Source: Marinobacter sp. 1-4A
Lineage (GTDB): Bacteria > Pseudomonadota > Gammaproteobacteria > Pseudomonadales > Oleiphilaceae
Direction of reading: 5' to 3'
DNA length: 64,000 nucleotides
Assembly (NCBI RefSeq): GCF_016597725.1
Contig: NZ_VCGY01000002.1
Coordinates: forward strand, 248,001-312,000
This document shows positions 44,895-53,766 of the stretch, piece by piece (positions within the stretch are counted from its first letter, which is position 1; each line of letters starts with the position of its first letter). A program made the translations under genes and the position numbers. The notes beneath the pieces are model-generated. The model made no database searches, was not told where the DNA came from, and was given only the letters and a program-made list of their open reading frames with translations.

Positions 44895-45685
44895 ATGCTA
44901 ATACAGATGGCGAAAAGCCAAGCCATCAAAGCACCACGGCACACCAGCCCGAGATGCCTCTTGTTGAGCACCTGTTGGAACTTCGTAACCGGCTGCTGAA
45001 AATGGTTCTGGCGGTGGTTATTTGTTTTGCGGCCATCTACCCCTTTGCCAACGAATTGTACCTTTGGTTATCGGAGCCTATTCGGTCATTGCTGCCCATT
45101 GGCCAGACAATGATCGCAACGGACATCACCTCGCCGTTTTTCGCACCCTTGAAACTGGCGCTGTTTTTATCGGTTTTTGCCGCCATTCCAATCATTCTCT
45201 ATCAGCTTTGGAGCTTTGTTGCACCGGGGCTGTATGCACATGAAAAGCGGCTCGCTTTTCCGTTGCTCTTCACGTCGGTTATTCTCTTCTACCTGGGCGC
45301 CGCTTTTGCGTATTTCGTGGTGTTCCCGCTGGTGTTTGGCTTTTTCACGGCCATAGGCCCAGAAGGCATTGTTGAGCTGCCGGATATCAGCAGTTATCTC
45401 AACTTTGTGCTGAAAATGTTTTTTGCGTTCGGAATCGCCTTCGAGATTCCCATTGCCACCATCTTGCTGATTCTCAGCGGCGTAACAACACCTGCAGATT
45501 TAGCAGCAAAACGGCCTTACGTGGTGGTGGGCTGCTTTGTCATTGGCATGATGCTTACGCCACCAGACATTATCTCCCAGACACTGTTGGCTGTACCCAT
45601 GTGGATTCTGTTCGAGCTGGGTATTTTGTTTGGCAGGCTAGCCGTGCGCGAAGTAACAGAAGCGGACGAGTCGCCCTCTGAATGA
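44891..45685 (+). CDS. tatC: Sec-independent protein translocase TatC
   Basis: A 264-residue protein with six membrane helices. TatC marks: MPLVEHLLELRNRLLKMVLAV, MIATDITSPFFAPLKL, WSFVAPGLYAHEKR, and the conserved helix 5-6 segment PPDIISQTLLAVPMWILFELG. The N-terminal ~18 residues are a short hydrophilic lead. Overlaps rsmE by 4 bases (ATGA), so tatABC-rsmE is one operon. Confidence 0.95.
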   Translation: MNANTDGEKPSHQSTTAHQPEMPLVEHLLELRNRLLKMVLAVVICFAAIYPFANELYLWLSEPIRSLLPIGQTMIATDITSPFFAPLKLALFLSVFAAIPIILYQLWSFVAPGLYAHEKRLAFPLLFTSVILFYLGAAFAYFVVFPLVFGFFTAIGPEGIVELPDISSYLNFVLKMFFAFGIAFEIPIATILLILSGVTTPADLAAKRPYVVVGCFVIGMMLTPPDIISQTLLAVPMWILFELGILFGRLAVREVTEADESPSE

Positions 45686-46401
45686 ATCTAGCCTTACTGT
45701 TTGACGAGGATTTTATTGCCCCCGATCGCGTGCTACTTCGGGGTCGAAGGCTTGAGCATATAAAGTCGATACTCGGTGCCGCTATTGGTGATCGATTGCC
45801 CGTTGGTCGAGTGAATGGTTTGATGGGGCTGGGAGAAGTGATAGCGCTCACAAACTCCGAAGCTGAATTGATTGTTAAGCTGGATCAGCAGCCACCTCGC
45901 CCCTTGCCTCTTACTCTGATTCTGGCCATGCCTCGTCCTAAAATGTTCCGCCGCATACTGCAAACCAGCGCAACATTGGGCATCAAAGACATTTGGCTGA
46001 TCAACAGCTACAAGGTGGAAAAAAGCTTTTGGCAAACACCGTGGCTATCGGGTGACAACCTGCGAGAAAACCTTACTCTTGGGTTAGAGCAAGCAAAAGA
46101 CACAGCTATGCCAAGCGTGCATATTCGCAAGCTGTTCAAACCTTTTGTGGAAGATGAACTGCCCGCCCTGCTAGAAAGCAAAGAAGCACTAGTTGCACAC
46201 CCGGGCACACCTACGCCCTGCCCTACACACTTGAACAGGCCAACTGCGCTGTGTATCGGGCCGGAGGGCGGGTTCACGCCCTATGAAGTAGGCAAGCTGG
46301 AAGAGGCAGGGTGCCAAAGCGTGCATTTGGGGCCGCGCATATTGCGAGTTGAAACCGCCGTTCCGGTTCTTACCAGCCGACTGTTTGACGCCTGCCTGTA
46401 A
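45682..46401 (+). CDS. rsmE: 16S rRNA (uracil-1498-N3) methyltransferase RsmE
   Basis: A 239-residue SPOUT methyltransferase: RVLLRGRRLEHIKSILGAAIGD near the start, and the C-terminal knot segment ALCIGPEGGFTPYEVGKLEEAG..VHLGPRILRVETAVPVLTS. Modifies U1498 of 16S rRNA. Last gene of the tat operon, converging on the DUF808 gene with a 2-base gap. Confidence 0.93.
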   Translation: MNLALLFDEDFIAPDRVLLRGRRLEHIKSILGAAIGDRLPVGRVNGLMGLGEVIALTNSEAELIVKLDQQPPRPLPLTLILAMPRPKMFRRILQTSATLGIKDIWLINSYKVEKSFWQTPWLSGDNLRENLTLGLEQAKDTAMPSVHIRKLFKPFVEDELPALLESKEALVAHPGTPTPCPTHLNRPTALCIGPEGGFTPYEVGKLEEAGCQSVHLGPRILRVETAVPVLTSRLFDACL

Positions 46402-46403
46402 TC

Positions 46404-47324
46404 TCAAGCTGTCTCTGATCTCGCTTCCCACAGCCGTATAAGGGGGGTAATCACAGCTACCAGCACAGCCCCCGCGATAACTCCGACCAAGCCATTGGCT
46501 AGCACAGGAATCAGCATGGCCCACAAACCGCTATAATCCGCAGCGAAGAGTTCAATAGCGTTATAAACGGGCGGTACGCCGTGCACAAGAATGCCGCCTC
46601 CCACCAAAAACATAGCGAGAGTGCCAACAATCGATAAGGTTTTCATAAGGTAAGGCGCAAGCCAGAGAATGCCATCACCGACCTTTTGCGCCAGCTCACT
46701 GTCTCTCTGGCTTAGGTAGAGGCCAACATCGTCCAGCTTCACAATCCCTGCCACCAACCCGTAAACCACTACCGTAACACCCACGGCCACCACAGACAGA
46801 ACGGCAAACTGCATACCGATGCTCACACTGGCTACCACGCCTAGCGTGATTGCTATGATCTCTGCCGAGAGAATGAAGTCTGTCCGAATGGCACCTTTTA
46901 TCTTTTGCCTCTCCAACACCCTCAAATCCACGTCCGGTTGCTTGAGAGCCTCACGACGTTCCTTTTTGTGCTGTTCGTCTTCCTTGGCATGCAAAAATTT
47001 ATGGGCCAGCTTTTCAACGCCTTCAAAGCATAGGAAGCCACCGCCAAGCATCAACAAAGGCGTCACCAGCCAAGGCATAAAGAAGCTGATAGCCACCGCA
47101 GCCGGAACAAGTATCACCTTGTTCACCATCGACCCCTTGGCAACCGCCCAAACTACCGGCAGCTCCCGGGCAGGTCTTACACCGGTGACCTGTTGTGCGT
47201 TCAGGGCAAGGTCGTCCCCCAGCACACCCGCTGTTTTCTTTGTCGCGGCTTTTGTCATCAAAGAAACGTCGTCGAGCAACGCCGCAATGTCATCGAGAAG
47301 TGTGAGTAGACTGGCTCCTGCCAT
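46404..47324 (-). CDS. DUF808 family inner-membrane protein (YedI-like)
   Basis: A 306-residue protein with [48 protein letters not shown], the DUF808 signature, and several hydrophobic helices plus a charged middle loop ([18 protein letters not shown]). Function unknown. Single gene on the minus strand between rsmE and the Ubi hydroxylases. Confidence 0.88.
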   Translation of the reverse strand: MAGASLLTLLDDIAALLDDVSLMTKAATKKTAGVLGDDLALNAQQVTGVRPARELPVVWAVAKGSMVNKVILVPAAVAISFFMPWLVTPLLMLGGGFLCFEGVEKLAHKFLHAKEDEQHKKERREALKQPDVDLRVLERQKIKGAIRTDFILSAEIIAITLGVVASVSIGMQFAVLSVVAVGVTVVVYGLVAGIVKLDDVGLYLSQRDSELAQKVGDGILWLAPYLMKTLSIVGTLAMFLVGGGILVHGVPPVYNAIELFAADYSGLWAMLIPVLANGLVGVIAGAVLVAVITPLIRLWEARSETA

Positions 47325-47353
47325 CAGTGAGTATCCTGTGTGGTGGTGGCGGT

Positions 47354-48577
47354 TTAAAGATTAAGGCCCATGGCCTCTGCTGCAATACGGTTTTTTACCG
47401 GCCCCAGCTCATCAAGCCAGCGCATACCGGTATTTCTGAGTAGCCTGAAAGGTAGCTCATCGCGACCAAATAGCTGTTTGAAACCTTCCATCGCCATCAT
47501 CATGGTTAGGTTCTCGCCTTTTCGACGACGTTGGTAGCGCGCAAGAACCAGCTCGTTCGCCGGGCTTAAACCAGACCTTTTGGCGCTGGATAATTCTTCC
47601 AGCATCACCCGAACATCACCGTATCCGAGGTTGGCACCCTGACCAGCTAAGGGGTGAATGGTGTGGGCTGCGTCACCGATTAACGCGAAGCCGGGCGCAA
47701 TGTAGTCTTTAGCGTGACGCTGACGCAGCGGGAATGCAAAACGCTTGGAAACCGATTCAATCGTACCAAGCTCTCTTTCGATGGCGCGCTCTAGCTCGGT
47801 GGTGAAGGTTGTATCATCCAGCGCCATCAGACGGCGGGCTTCTTCGGTATCTTGTGACCAAACGATGGAGCAATAATGCTCATCACCGTTTTCGGCTGCC
47901 AGCGGCAAAAAAGCCAAAGGTCCGGTTTGCGAAAACCTTTGCCAAGCTGTGTATCTATGGCTCTGGGCTGTGCGCACGGTGCAAACAATCGCCTGCTGGT
48001 CATAATCCCATTCGCGGGTAGGCAAGCCAACCCACTGCCGTAATCTGGAGTTGGCACCATCAGCCGCAATCACGAGTTGTGCGCCGAGTTTACGGCCATC
48101 GGCAAGCTCAATGCAGCGCAGGTCGCCGTCTTGAGTGCAACCGGTCACCTGCACACCATCAATCAGGTCAACATCGCTGGTTTCTACAATCTCGAACAGG
48201 GCCCTGACCAAACTACGGTTTTCGACAATCGTCCCCAAGGCTCGGGCTTGTAATTCGGCGGCGTCAAAATGAATTCGGCCGGTGCCGTCGCCGTCCCATA
48301 CAGCCATACCTTGATAAGGGCAGTGACGCCCGGCCGCTACCCCGCGCCAAGCGCCCAAAGATTCAAGCAGCTGTTGGCTGGCCACAGAAATGGCACTAAC
48401 ACGAGGCTCAAAATCCATTACACCCTCAACGGGTTCGGGGGTTTTCAGCAACGCGGCACGATCACTGCCCTCCACCAAGCCAACCGTCCAACCTTGCTTC
48501 GACAAGCCAAGAGCCAACGCGGTACCCGTCATACCACCGCCAACTACGAGAATATCGAACACTTTGGTTTCGCTCAT
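47354..48577 (-). CDS. ubiI: Ubiquinone hydroxylase, UbiH/F/I family (probably UbiI)
   Basis: A 407-residue FAD monooxygenase: [25 protein letters not shown] (FAD beta-alpha-beta), [15 protein letters not shown] and the [22 protein letters not shown] motif. It follows ubiH on the same strand with a 4-base overlap, as in the E. coli ygfB-pepP-ubiH-ubiI order, so ubiI (C5 hydroxylation) is the likeliest name, though UbiF-like activity cannot be excluded by sequence. Confidence 0.8.
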   Translation of the reverse strand: MSETKVFDILVVGGGMTGTALALGLSKQGWTVGLVEGSDRAALLKTPEPVEGVMDFEPRVSAISVASQQLLESLGAWRGVAAGRHCPYQGMAVWDGDGTGRIHFDAAELQARALGTIVENRSLVRALFEIVETSDVDLIDGVQVTGCTQDGDLRCIELADGRKLGAQLVIAADGANSRLRQWVGLPTREWDYDQQAIVCTVRTAQSHRYTAWQRFSQTGPLAFLPLAAENGDEHYCSIVWSQDTEEARRLMALDDTTFTTELERAIERELGTIESVSKRFAFPLRQRHAKDYIAPGFALIGDAAHTIHPLAGQGANLGYGDVRVMLEELSSAKRSGLSPANELVLARYQRRRKGENLTMMMAMEGFKQLFGRDELPFRLLRNTGMRWLDELGPVKNRIAAEAMGLNL

Positions 48578-49839
48578 GGTTTATCACTCGCCGCTGGCCC
48601 GTTGATAACAGCTCTGCGCCCGCCTGTACCCATGGCTTTGCGCGCAAACAGACGCTTGGCGCCGGGCAATAAGTCTAGGCCCACTAACCCAGCATCTCTG
48701 GCTGCCGCAACGGGTGCCAGTGAGTGGCCAAAAATACGGATCAGTGAATCCGAGAATTGCACGGTTTGCTGCCAATCCGGGCTGTGCAATTCGTGATAAC
48801 GGCGCAATACCTGAAAGTCACCCGGTGACCGCCCCTGCTCTGCCGCCAACCGGAACTGCTCCACCAGAGTCATCAAACCCCGCAAAGCCAGATTAAAACC
48901 CTGCCCCGCAACCGGATGCAGAGCGTGCGCGGCGTTGCCCACAAGTGCTACGCCGGGCCTTACAGGCTCGGCCACCGTTGTGAGTGTCAGCGGGTAATGG
49001 TGACACTCGCCTATTCGGGTAAACCGGCCTAGACGCCAGCCAAAGCGCTCTTGAAGCCGCAAGCATTTGTCGTTGTCGGACATCGCCAGAATCTGTTCCA
49101 GTTCTTGATCGTTCAAGGTCCATACCAGCGCCGACTCATGTCCCGCTCGAGATGGCGATCCATGGGGCAACATGGCCATGGGGCCCGTTTCGGTAAAGCG
49201 CTCAAATGCCGTGAATTCATGGCTGTCGCTGGTGGATACGTTGGCAATGAGTGCATTCTGATTGTAGCCGTGATGGCTTGGCTGGAAGCCGAGCTTTTCT
49301 CGTAACCCGGAACGGCCACCATCAGCCACAATCAAACAATGCGCCTTTAGGTGGCTGGTTTCGGTGCCGGTTTTCAAGCTAACGCTCACACCTTGCTCGC
49401 TGGGCCTCATGTCGGTGACTTCTGCCGGCGCTTGCCATTGAACCTTTGTTTCGAGCAACTCCCGCATCAAACAAAGCCCCATCCAGCGGTTATCTACCAC
49501 ATAGCCCAGCGCTTGCTGCTCATACTCTTTGGCATTTAAGCGAGTGGCGCCGAAACGGCCTCTATCTGATACGTGTATGTGCTGGATAGGCGTCGCGTGC
49601 TCCGATATCCGATGCCAGAGCCCCAGCTCTTCAAAAATCAGCCGGGAGCCCCACGCCAATGCGGTGGAACGGGCATCGTAACTGGGCTGATAGGAATCCG
49701 GCAAAGCATCCGCCGAGAGCGGAAAAGCCTCAACCACGGTGACTCTCAACGCAGGTGCAACTCTGGCAAGTGCCAGAGCTAAGGTCGCACCCGCCAGCCC
49801 ACCACCGGCAATGATCACATCGGTATCGGAATGTTTCAC
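48574..49839 (-). CDS. ubiH: 2-octaprenyl-6-methoxyphenol hydroxylase UbiH
   Basis: A 421-residue FAD monooxygenase of ubiquinone synthesis. GGGLAGATLALALARVAP, CLIVADGGRSGLREKLG, GNAAHALHPVAGQGFNLALRG are the expected motifs. Follows pepP by a 4-base gap, overlaps ubiI by 4 bases: one operon. Confidence 0.92.
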   Translation of the reverse strand: MKHSDTDVIIAGGGLAGATLALALARVAPALRVTVVEAFPLSADALPDSYQPSYDARSTALAWGSRLIFEELGLWHRISEHATPIQHIHVSDRGRFGATRLNAKEYEQQALGYVVDNRWMGLCLMRELLETKVQWQAPAEVTDMRPSEQGVSVSLKTGTETSHLKAHCLIVADGGRSGLREKLGFQPSHHGYNQNALIANVSTSDSHEFTAFERFTETGPMAMLPHGSPSRAGHESALVWTLNDQELEQILAMSDNDKCLRLQERFGWRLGRFTRIGECHHYPLTLTTVAEPVRPGVALVGNAAHALHPVAGQGFNLALRGLMTLVEQFRLAAEQGRSPGDFQVLRRYHELHSPDWQQTVQFSDSLIRIFGHSLAPVAAARDAGLVGLDLLPGAKRLFARKAMGTGGRRAVINGPAASDKP

Positions 49840-49843
49840 AGGC

Positions 49844-51163
49844 TCAATCCGCCATCAGGGCTTCAATCTCTTCCACGGTCTTGGGCACACCGTCTGTCAG
49901 CACCCGGCAGCCCTCTTTCGTAACCACCACGTCGTCTTCAATACGAATACCAATGCCGCGCCATTTTTCATCGACGTCGGTATTATCCGGTGCGATATAC
50001 AAACCCGGCTCAACGGTAAGCGCCATGCCCGGCTCAAGGAGCCGCCACGCATCCCCTATTTTGTAGTCGCCCACATCGTGTACATCCAACCCCAGCCAAT
50101 GGCCGGTGCGATGCATAAAGAAGGGCTTGAAGGCTTCACTGGCTATGGCGTCATCGACTGAGCCAGCCAAAATACCCAGCTCAATCAACCCACTAGTGAG
50201 CACTTTCAGCGCCGCTTCGTGGGGATGATTCCAGTGATTGCCGGGGCGAACGGCATCAATGGCCGCGTACTGCGCCTCCAGCACCACATCGTAAACTGCT
50301 CGCTGCTCAGGGCTGAATTTGCCATTGACCGGAAAAGTCCGGGTGATGTCAGAGGCGTAACACTCAACCTCACAACCTGCGTCGATCAGAACCAGCTCAC
50401 CATCTTTGAGTGGTGCCGTGTTTTCTATGTAATGCAAAATACAGCCATTTGCTCCACCGCCAACAATAGACGGGTAGGCCGTGGAACGGGCCCCATGATC
50501 CATAAAGGTATGAATCAGCTCAGCCTCAAGGTTGTACTCATAACCCCCCTTACGGGCGCGCTTCATAGCACGGCAATGGGCTTCAGCGCTGATCTGGCCA
50601 GCTTTGGCCATTGCCTTGATTTCACTGCTGCTCTTATAAAGCCGGAGGTCGTGCAGAAGGTGCTCCAGAGACACGAACTCTCCCGGCGGGTGGGCACCAC
50701 TTTTAACCTTACTGCGAAGCACCTTAACCCAGTCCATTACCCGGGTATCGAAGCCCTGATCTTTGCCTAACGGATAGTACACGCGGCTGCGGCCTTCGAT
50801 CATACCGGGCAAAATGTCGTCGATATCTGAAATCGGGAAAGCATCATCCAAACCGTAGCGCTCTATCGCGCCTTCTGGACCTACAAGAAAACCGTCCCAC
50901 AGCTCTTTCTCGGGATTTCGCTCTTTGCAAAACAGAACGGACTCTCCGTGCTCACGGCCGGGGATCAGCGCCAAAACTGCCTCAGGCTCCCCGAAACCGG
51001 TGAGATACTGAAAGTCGCTGTCTTGGCGAAACGGATGCAATACGTCGCGATTGCGAACTCGCTCCGGTGCAGCCGGAATTATGGCAATGCTGTCTGGTGC
51101 CATGCGCTCCATCAATTTGCGACGGCGCTCAGCGAATTCCTTGACGGGTATAATGGACGGCAT
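49844..51163 (-). CDS. pepP: Xaa-Pro aminopeptidase PepP
   Basis: A 439-residue M24B metallopeptidase removing N-terminal residues before proline. Metal ligands lie in VLIDAGCEVECYASDITRTFPVNG (Asp pair), HRTGHWLGLDVHDVG (His), and MALTVEPGLYI/GIRIEDDVVV (Glu pair). Start chosen at 51163, where GGGAGACCCT-ATG precedes MPSIIPVKEFAERR; the longer frame adds eight residues. Operon with ygfB upstream and ubiHI downstream. Confidence 0.93.
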   Translation of the reverse strand: MPSIIPVKEFAERRRKLMERMAPDSIAIIPAAPERVRNRDVLHPFRQDSDFQYLTGFGEPEAVLALIPGREHGESVLFCKERNPEKELWDGFLVGPEGAIERYGLDDAFPISDIDDILPGMIEGRSRVYYPLGKDQGFDTRVMDWVKVLRSKVKSGAHPPGEFVSLEHLLHDLRLYKSSSEIKAMAKAGQISAEAHCRAMKRARKGGYEYNLEAELIHTFMDHGARSTAYPSIVGGGANGCILHYIENTAPLKDGELVLIDAGCEVECYASDITRTFPVNGKFSPEQRAVYDVVLEAQYAAIDAVRPGNHWNHPHEAALKVLTSGLIELGILAGSVDDAIASEAFKPFFMHRTGHWLGLDVHDVGDYKIGDAWRLLEPGMALTVEPGLYIAPDNTDVDEKWRGIGIRIEDDVVVTKEGCRVLTDGVPKTVEEIEALMAD

Positions 51164-51189
51164 AGGGTCTCCCGCGGTGTGTGGCATAA

Positions 51190-51789
51190 TCAGTGCAGCG
51201 TTGGCGCTTGTGATGCCGGTTTTTCCGGCGGATTGAACTCGGTGAATACGGCCAAAGCCCCCAGCCGGATGTACTCGGTTATTTCTAATAGTTGCTGCTC
51301 GCTTTCCTGATCAGACTCTTGGTCTTCAGAAACCTGACTGATCGCGACCATGTCTCCGATAAGCTCGCGAATTTCCTCCGGTGCCTCGCCCAGAGACTCT
51401 CCGGCAGAGAGAGCCATGCCTTCGAGAAAGCCACGCACCCATGCCACCAGAGCCTCAAGGCGCTGGTCAATCGCATAATCATCATCGGGCAGCAAAGGAT
51501 GAAAGCTCATATCCGCCGACTTCAAAAACGCCAGCGCCTGTTCGTAAGCTTCGTTCATAAAGACTGACAGGTCTTCGTTCTCTTCGACTGCGGTTTCCGG
51601 AAGCCCCATATGCTCACATACCATGGCCAACCACTCATCTTCCTCGATGCGAGAGCCAGCAGCTAGCCGGCCGCAAAGCGCGCCATGAAGTTCGGAAGGG
51701 TGACTAAACGCTTTGTGGGCCGTATAAACATTTGCCCAGCGCTCAAATTCAGCGGCATGGGCCGCATTGGCAGTGTCGGTTTCTGACAT
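51190..51789 (-). CDS. UPF0149/YgfB family protein
   Basis: A 199-residue acidic, helical protein of the UPF0149 family (ELHGALCGRLAAGSRI; FHPLLPDDDYAIDQRLEALVAWVRGFLEGMAL), conserved before pepP in gammaproteobacteria. Function unclear; proposed roles in regulation are not proven. ATG at 51789 chosen over an in-frame TTG four codons upstream. Confidence 0.88.
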   Translation of the reverse strand: MSETDTANAAHAAEFERWANVYTAHKAFSHPSELHGALCGRLAAGSRIEEDEWLAMVCEHMGLPETAVEENEDLSVFMNEAYEQALAFLKSADMSFHPLLPDDDYAIDQRLEALVAWVRGFLEGMALSAGESLGEAPEEIRELIGDMVAISQVSEDQESDQESEQQLLEITEYIRLGALAVFTEFNPPEKPASQAPTLH

Positions 51790-51916
51790 GAACCAAGACA
51801 ATCCTGTGTTGTGGAGTTAAGGCCCCATCCTAGCATTCAGGCGCTTTCAAGACACCTGCAGGTTGCTGTACGGAACACGAAGAACAGCAATTCACAACTT
51901 ATGACACGCCTGTAAA

Positions 51917-51945
51917 TTGACCGGTATGGCACACACACTTATAGT
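51917..51945 (+). promoter_or_regulatory. Sigma-70 promoter for the TIGR02449-zapA operon
   Basis: TTGACC (51917-51922), 17 bases, TATAGT (51940-51945): near-consensus. Start would be about 30 bases before the ATG at 51981. Confidence 0.7.
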
Positions 51946-51980
51946 TAGTCGCAATAACTTCAACCTATGCTGGGCACGTC

Positions 51981-52187
51981 ATGGAACAGTCCGAAGTACA
52001 AGCATTAGCGGACAAGCTGGACAAGCTGATCGAACACTGCCAAAAACTTGAGCGGGATAATGCGAATTTGAGGCAGTTGCAGGATGACTGGAACCGGGAA
52101 CGGAGCCAACTTATTCAAAAAAATGATCTTGCCAAAAACAAGATCGAAGCCATGATCGGCCGCCTTCGAGCGCTGGAGCACCATTGA
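51981..52187 (+). CDS. TIGR02449-family coiled-coil protein (ZapB-like)
   Basis: A 68-residue coiled coil (MEQSEVQALADKLDKLIEHCQKLERDNANLRQLQDDWNRERSQL...), the conserved small protein that precedes zapA in many gammaproteobacteria. It resembles ZapB in size and structure and may take part in division-ring control. Its end overlaps zapA by 4 bases (ATGA). Confidence 0.8.
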   Translation: MEQSEVQALADKLDKLIEHCQKLERDNANLRQLQDDWNRERSQLIQKNDLAKNKIEAMIGRLRALEHH

Positions 52188-52483
52188 TGTCTAAGCCATC
52201 CACCACCGTTGAGGTGAAAATTCTCGACAAAGAGTATCTGGTCGCTTGCCCTGAAGAAGAGCAGGAAGCCCTCATACGTGCGGCCAGACATCTGGACAGT
52301 AAAATGCGTGAAATTCGCACCAGCGGCAAAGTGTTCGGAACCGAGCGCATCGCCGTGATGGCCGCGCTGAACATGACCCATGAATTGCTTGAACGGGACA
52401 CCATGTCTGACGCCACCAGCACTCTGCTCAAAGCCATGGACAGCAAGCTGGATAGCGCCTTGGGGGAACACTCAAGCCACTGA
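52184..52483 (+). CDS. zapA: Cell division protein ZapA
   Basis: A 99-residue ZapA: TTVEVKILDKEYLVACPEEEQEALIRAARHLDSKMREIRTSGKVFGTERIAVMAALNMTHELL with a C-terminal coiled coil. Bundles FtsZ filaments. Followed by 6S RNA and fthC, the canonical order. Confidence 0.93.
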   Translation: MMSKPSTTVEVKILDKEYLVACPEEEQEALIRAARHLDSKMREIRTSGKVFGTERIAVMAALNMTHELLERDTMSDATSTLLKAMDSKLDSALGEHSSH

Positions 52484-52508
52484 ATTTTGGTAGATTCCCC
52501 GATAGGTG

Positions 52509-52539
52509 TTGCAATCGGCCCCGGATCTGGCCCTATAAT
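52509..52539 (+). promoter_or_regulatory. Promoter for 6S RNA
   Basis: TATAAT at 52534-52539, seven bases before the predicted 6S start, with TTGCAA at 52509-52514 (spacer 19, longer than ideal). The -10 is perfect, the -35 weak in distance. Confidence 0.5.
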
Positions 52540-52544
52540 GGAAA

Positions 52545-52723
52545 CACTTCCTGGGCTGTTCGCTGGTCGGATTCGTCCTCGAGCCGATGCGCTTTACCCA
52601 GGTGGCTACTCTAGGGCATTGTGAGCATGTCCCCGCAGGGGGAAAGCCTAATATGTCACAGCGGCCACCGACCTTGAACTTTGGGTTCAAGGGCCACATC
52701 CGATAACGGCAGCTCGGGAAGCT
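52545..52723 (+). ncRNA. ssrS: 6S RNA
   Basis: Located between zapA and fthC, the gammaproteobacterial ssrS site. The ends pair: CTTCCTGGGCTG (52547-52558) with CAGCTCGGGAAG (52710-52721), giving the closing stem with only G-U wobbles. Inside is a second long stem, with GACCTTGAACTTTGGGTTCAAGGGCC near the 3' side resembling known 6S. About 180 bases, as usual. It mimics an open promoter and sequesters sigma-70 RNA polymerase in stationary phase. Exact ends are approximate. Confidence 0.85.
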
Positions 52724-52728
52724 TTATT

Positions 52729-53361
52729 TTGAGCCAGACGACCGACTCACACCTTTCTGAACCAGAATGTCCTGCTTTGTCCAGACGCGAACTACGTCAA
52801 CAACTGCGCCAGCAGAGACGCTCGCTATTGCCCCAAGAACAGGAACAAGCCTCTACTTCCCTTGCTTTAAATCTGGCTATGAACCCAGATTTGTATAGAG
52901 CCAGACACATAGCCATTTACCTGCCTAACGATGGCGAGATTGATCCACACGCCTATATGTCCACGGCCCGCCTCAAAGGCATTCACTTCTATCTACCGGT
53001 TCTGCACCCCATCCATCCCGGCAGGTTGGTCTTCAGCCCCTATTACGATGGCGTTGAACTAACCGCCAATCGCTTTGGCATACCCGAACCGGCCTTTAGC
53101 AAAGGACTTAAGCGGCCTGCTTGGGCGCTAGACGCTGTGCTATTTCCGTTGGTGGGGTTTGACGAGCAAGGTGGAAGGCTAGGAATGGGAGGCGGCTTTT
53201 ATGATCGCACGTTTGCCTTCAGCCGCTTACGACCTAGGCTGGCACCAAAGCTGATTGGCTTGGCTCATGACTTTCAAAAAGTGGAACGGCTACCGGTTGA
53301 GCCTTGGGATGTGCCACTCCATAGCGTGGTGACAGACAAACAGGTATATCGAGTTAAATAG
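52729..53361 (+). CDS. 5-formyltetrahydrofolate cyclo-ligase (YgfA)
   Basis: A 210-residue enzyme forming 5,10-methenyl-THF from 5-formyl-THF using ATP. Motifs: LSRRELRQQLRQQRRSLL (N-terminal basic), HIAIYLPNDGEIDP, and LVGFDEQGGRLGMGGGFYDRTF. The start is probably the TTG at 52729 with GGGAAG seven bases before it; the frame extends back into 6S RNA, which is unlikely to be translated. Convergent with the 56-residue gene. Usually co-transcribed with 6S RNA. Confidence 0.9.
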   Translation: MSQTTDSHLSEPECPALSRRELRQQLRQQRRSLLPQEQEQASTSLALNLAMNPDLYRARHIAIYLPNDGEIDPHAYMSTARLKGIHFYLPVLHPIHPGRLVFSPYYDGVELTANRFGIPEPAFSKGLKRPAWALDAVLFPLVGFDEQGGRLGMGGGFYDRTFAFSRLRPRLAPKLIGLAHDFQKVERLPVEPWDVPLHSVVTDKQVYRVK

Positions 53362-53373
53362 CGAGCGTCGCTG

Positions 53374-53544
53374 TTACCGATTTAACGGCGCTTTGGCCAT
53401 GTACTCGGAGTCGGCTGAGACGGAGTTTTTTGTGGTGGACGAGGAACGCTCTTCCGAGGCCTGAAGCGAGGTAAATCCGGTAATTACGAGGCCGACAGCA
53501 AAAATCAGCACAACAGCCCGGATAATATCTGGCTTGCCACCCAT
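53374..53544 (-). CDS. 56-residue single-pass membrane protein
   Basis: ATG at 53544 with CAGGGA eight bases ahead opens a frame to TAA at 53374: MGGKPDIIRAVVLIFAVGLV..., a membrane helix (about residues 8-28) followed by a Ser/Thr-rich tail (SSSTTKNSVSAD). No family recognised. The overlapping frame 53354-53563 on the same strand is not protein-like, so this reading is preferred. Confidence 0.6.
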   Translation of the reverse strand: MGGKPDIIRAVVLIFAVGLVITGFTSLQASEERSSSTTKNSVSADSEYMAKAPLNR

Positions 53545-53725
53545 GACGCGTATCCCTGTTCAAAAATAAGATTAAATCTGCGGAAAATCAGTTAGCTATT
53601 CTTGTTTTCAAGAATTAGACGAAAGACTAACACGCATCCTGAATTTTACAATTTTTGACAGATTAAAGTTCAGTAAGAAAAACAACGACTAACGGGAAAT
53701 GCCTGAGGGTCAGTGACTACGAAGA

Positions 53726-53756
53726 ACCAGCCCGGCGCTATTGCCCAGGCTGGTTA
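53726..53756 (-). terminator. Terminator after ilvA
   Basis: AACCAGCC(C)GG pairs with CC(A)GGCTGGTT across a 9-base loop with one mismatch, about 10 bases beyond the ilvA stop on the minus strand. The U tract is short (TTC TTC), so efficiency is uncertain. Confidence 0.5.
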
Positions 53757-53766
53757 ACTGAACGGC

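Noticed and set aside
53354..53563. 69-residue minus-strand frame
   Set aside because: Overlaps the 56-residue frame, which has a ribosome site, a membrane helix and a sensible composition.
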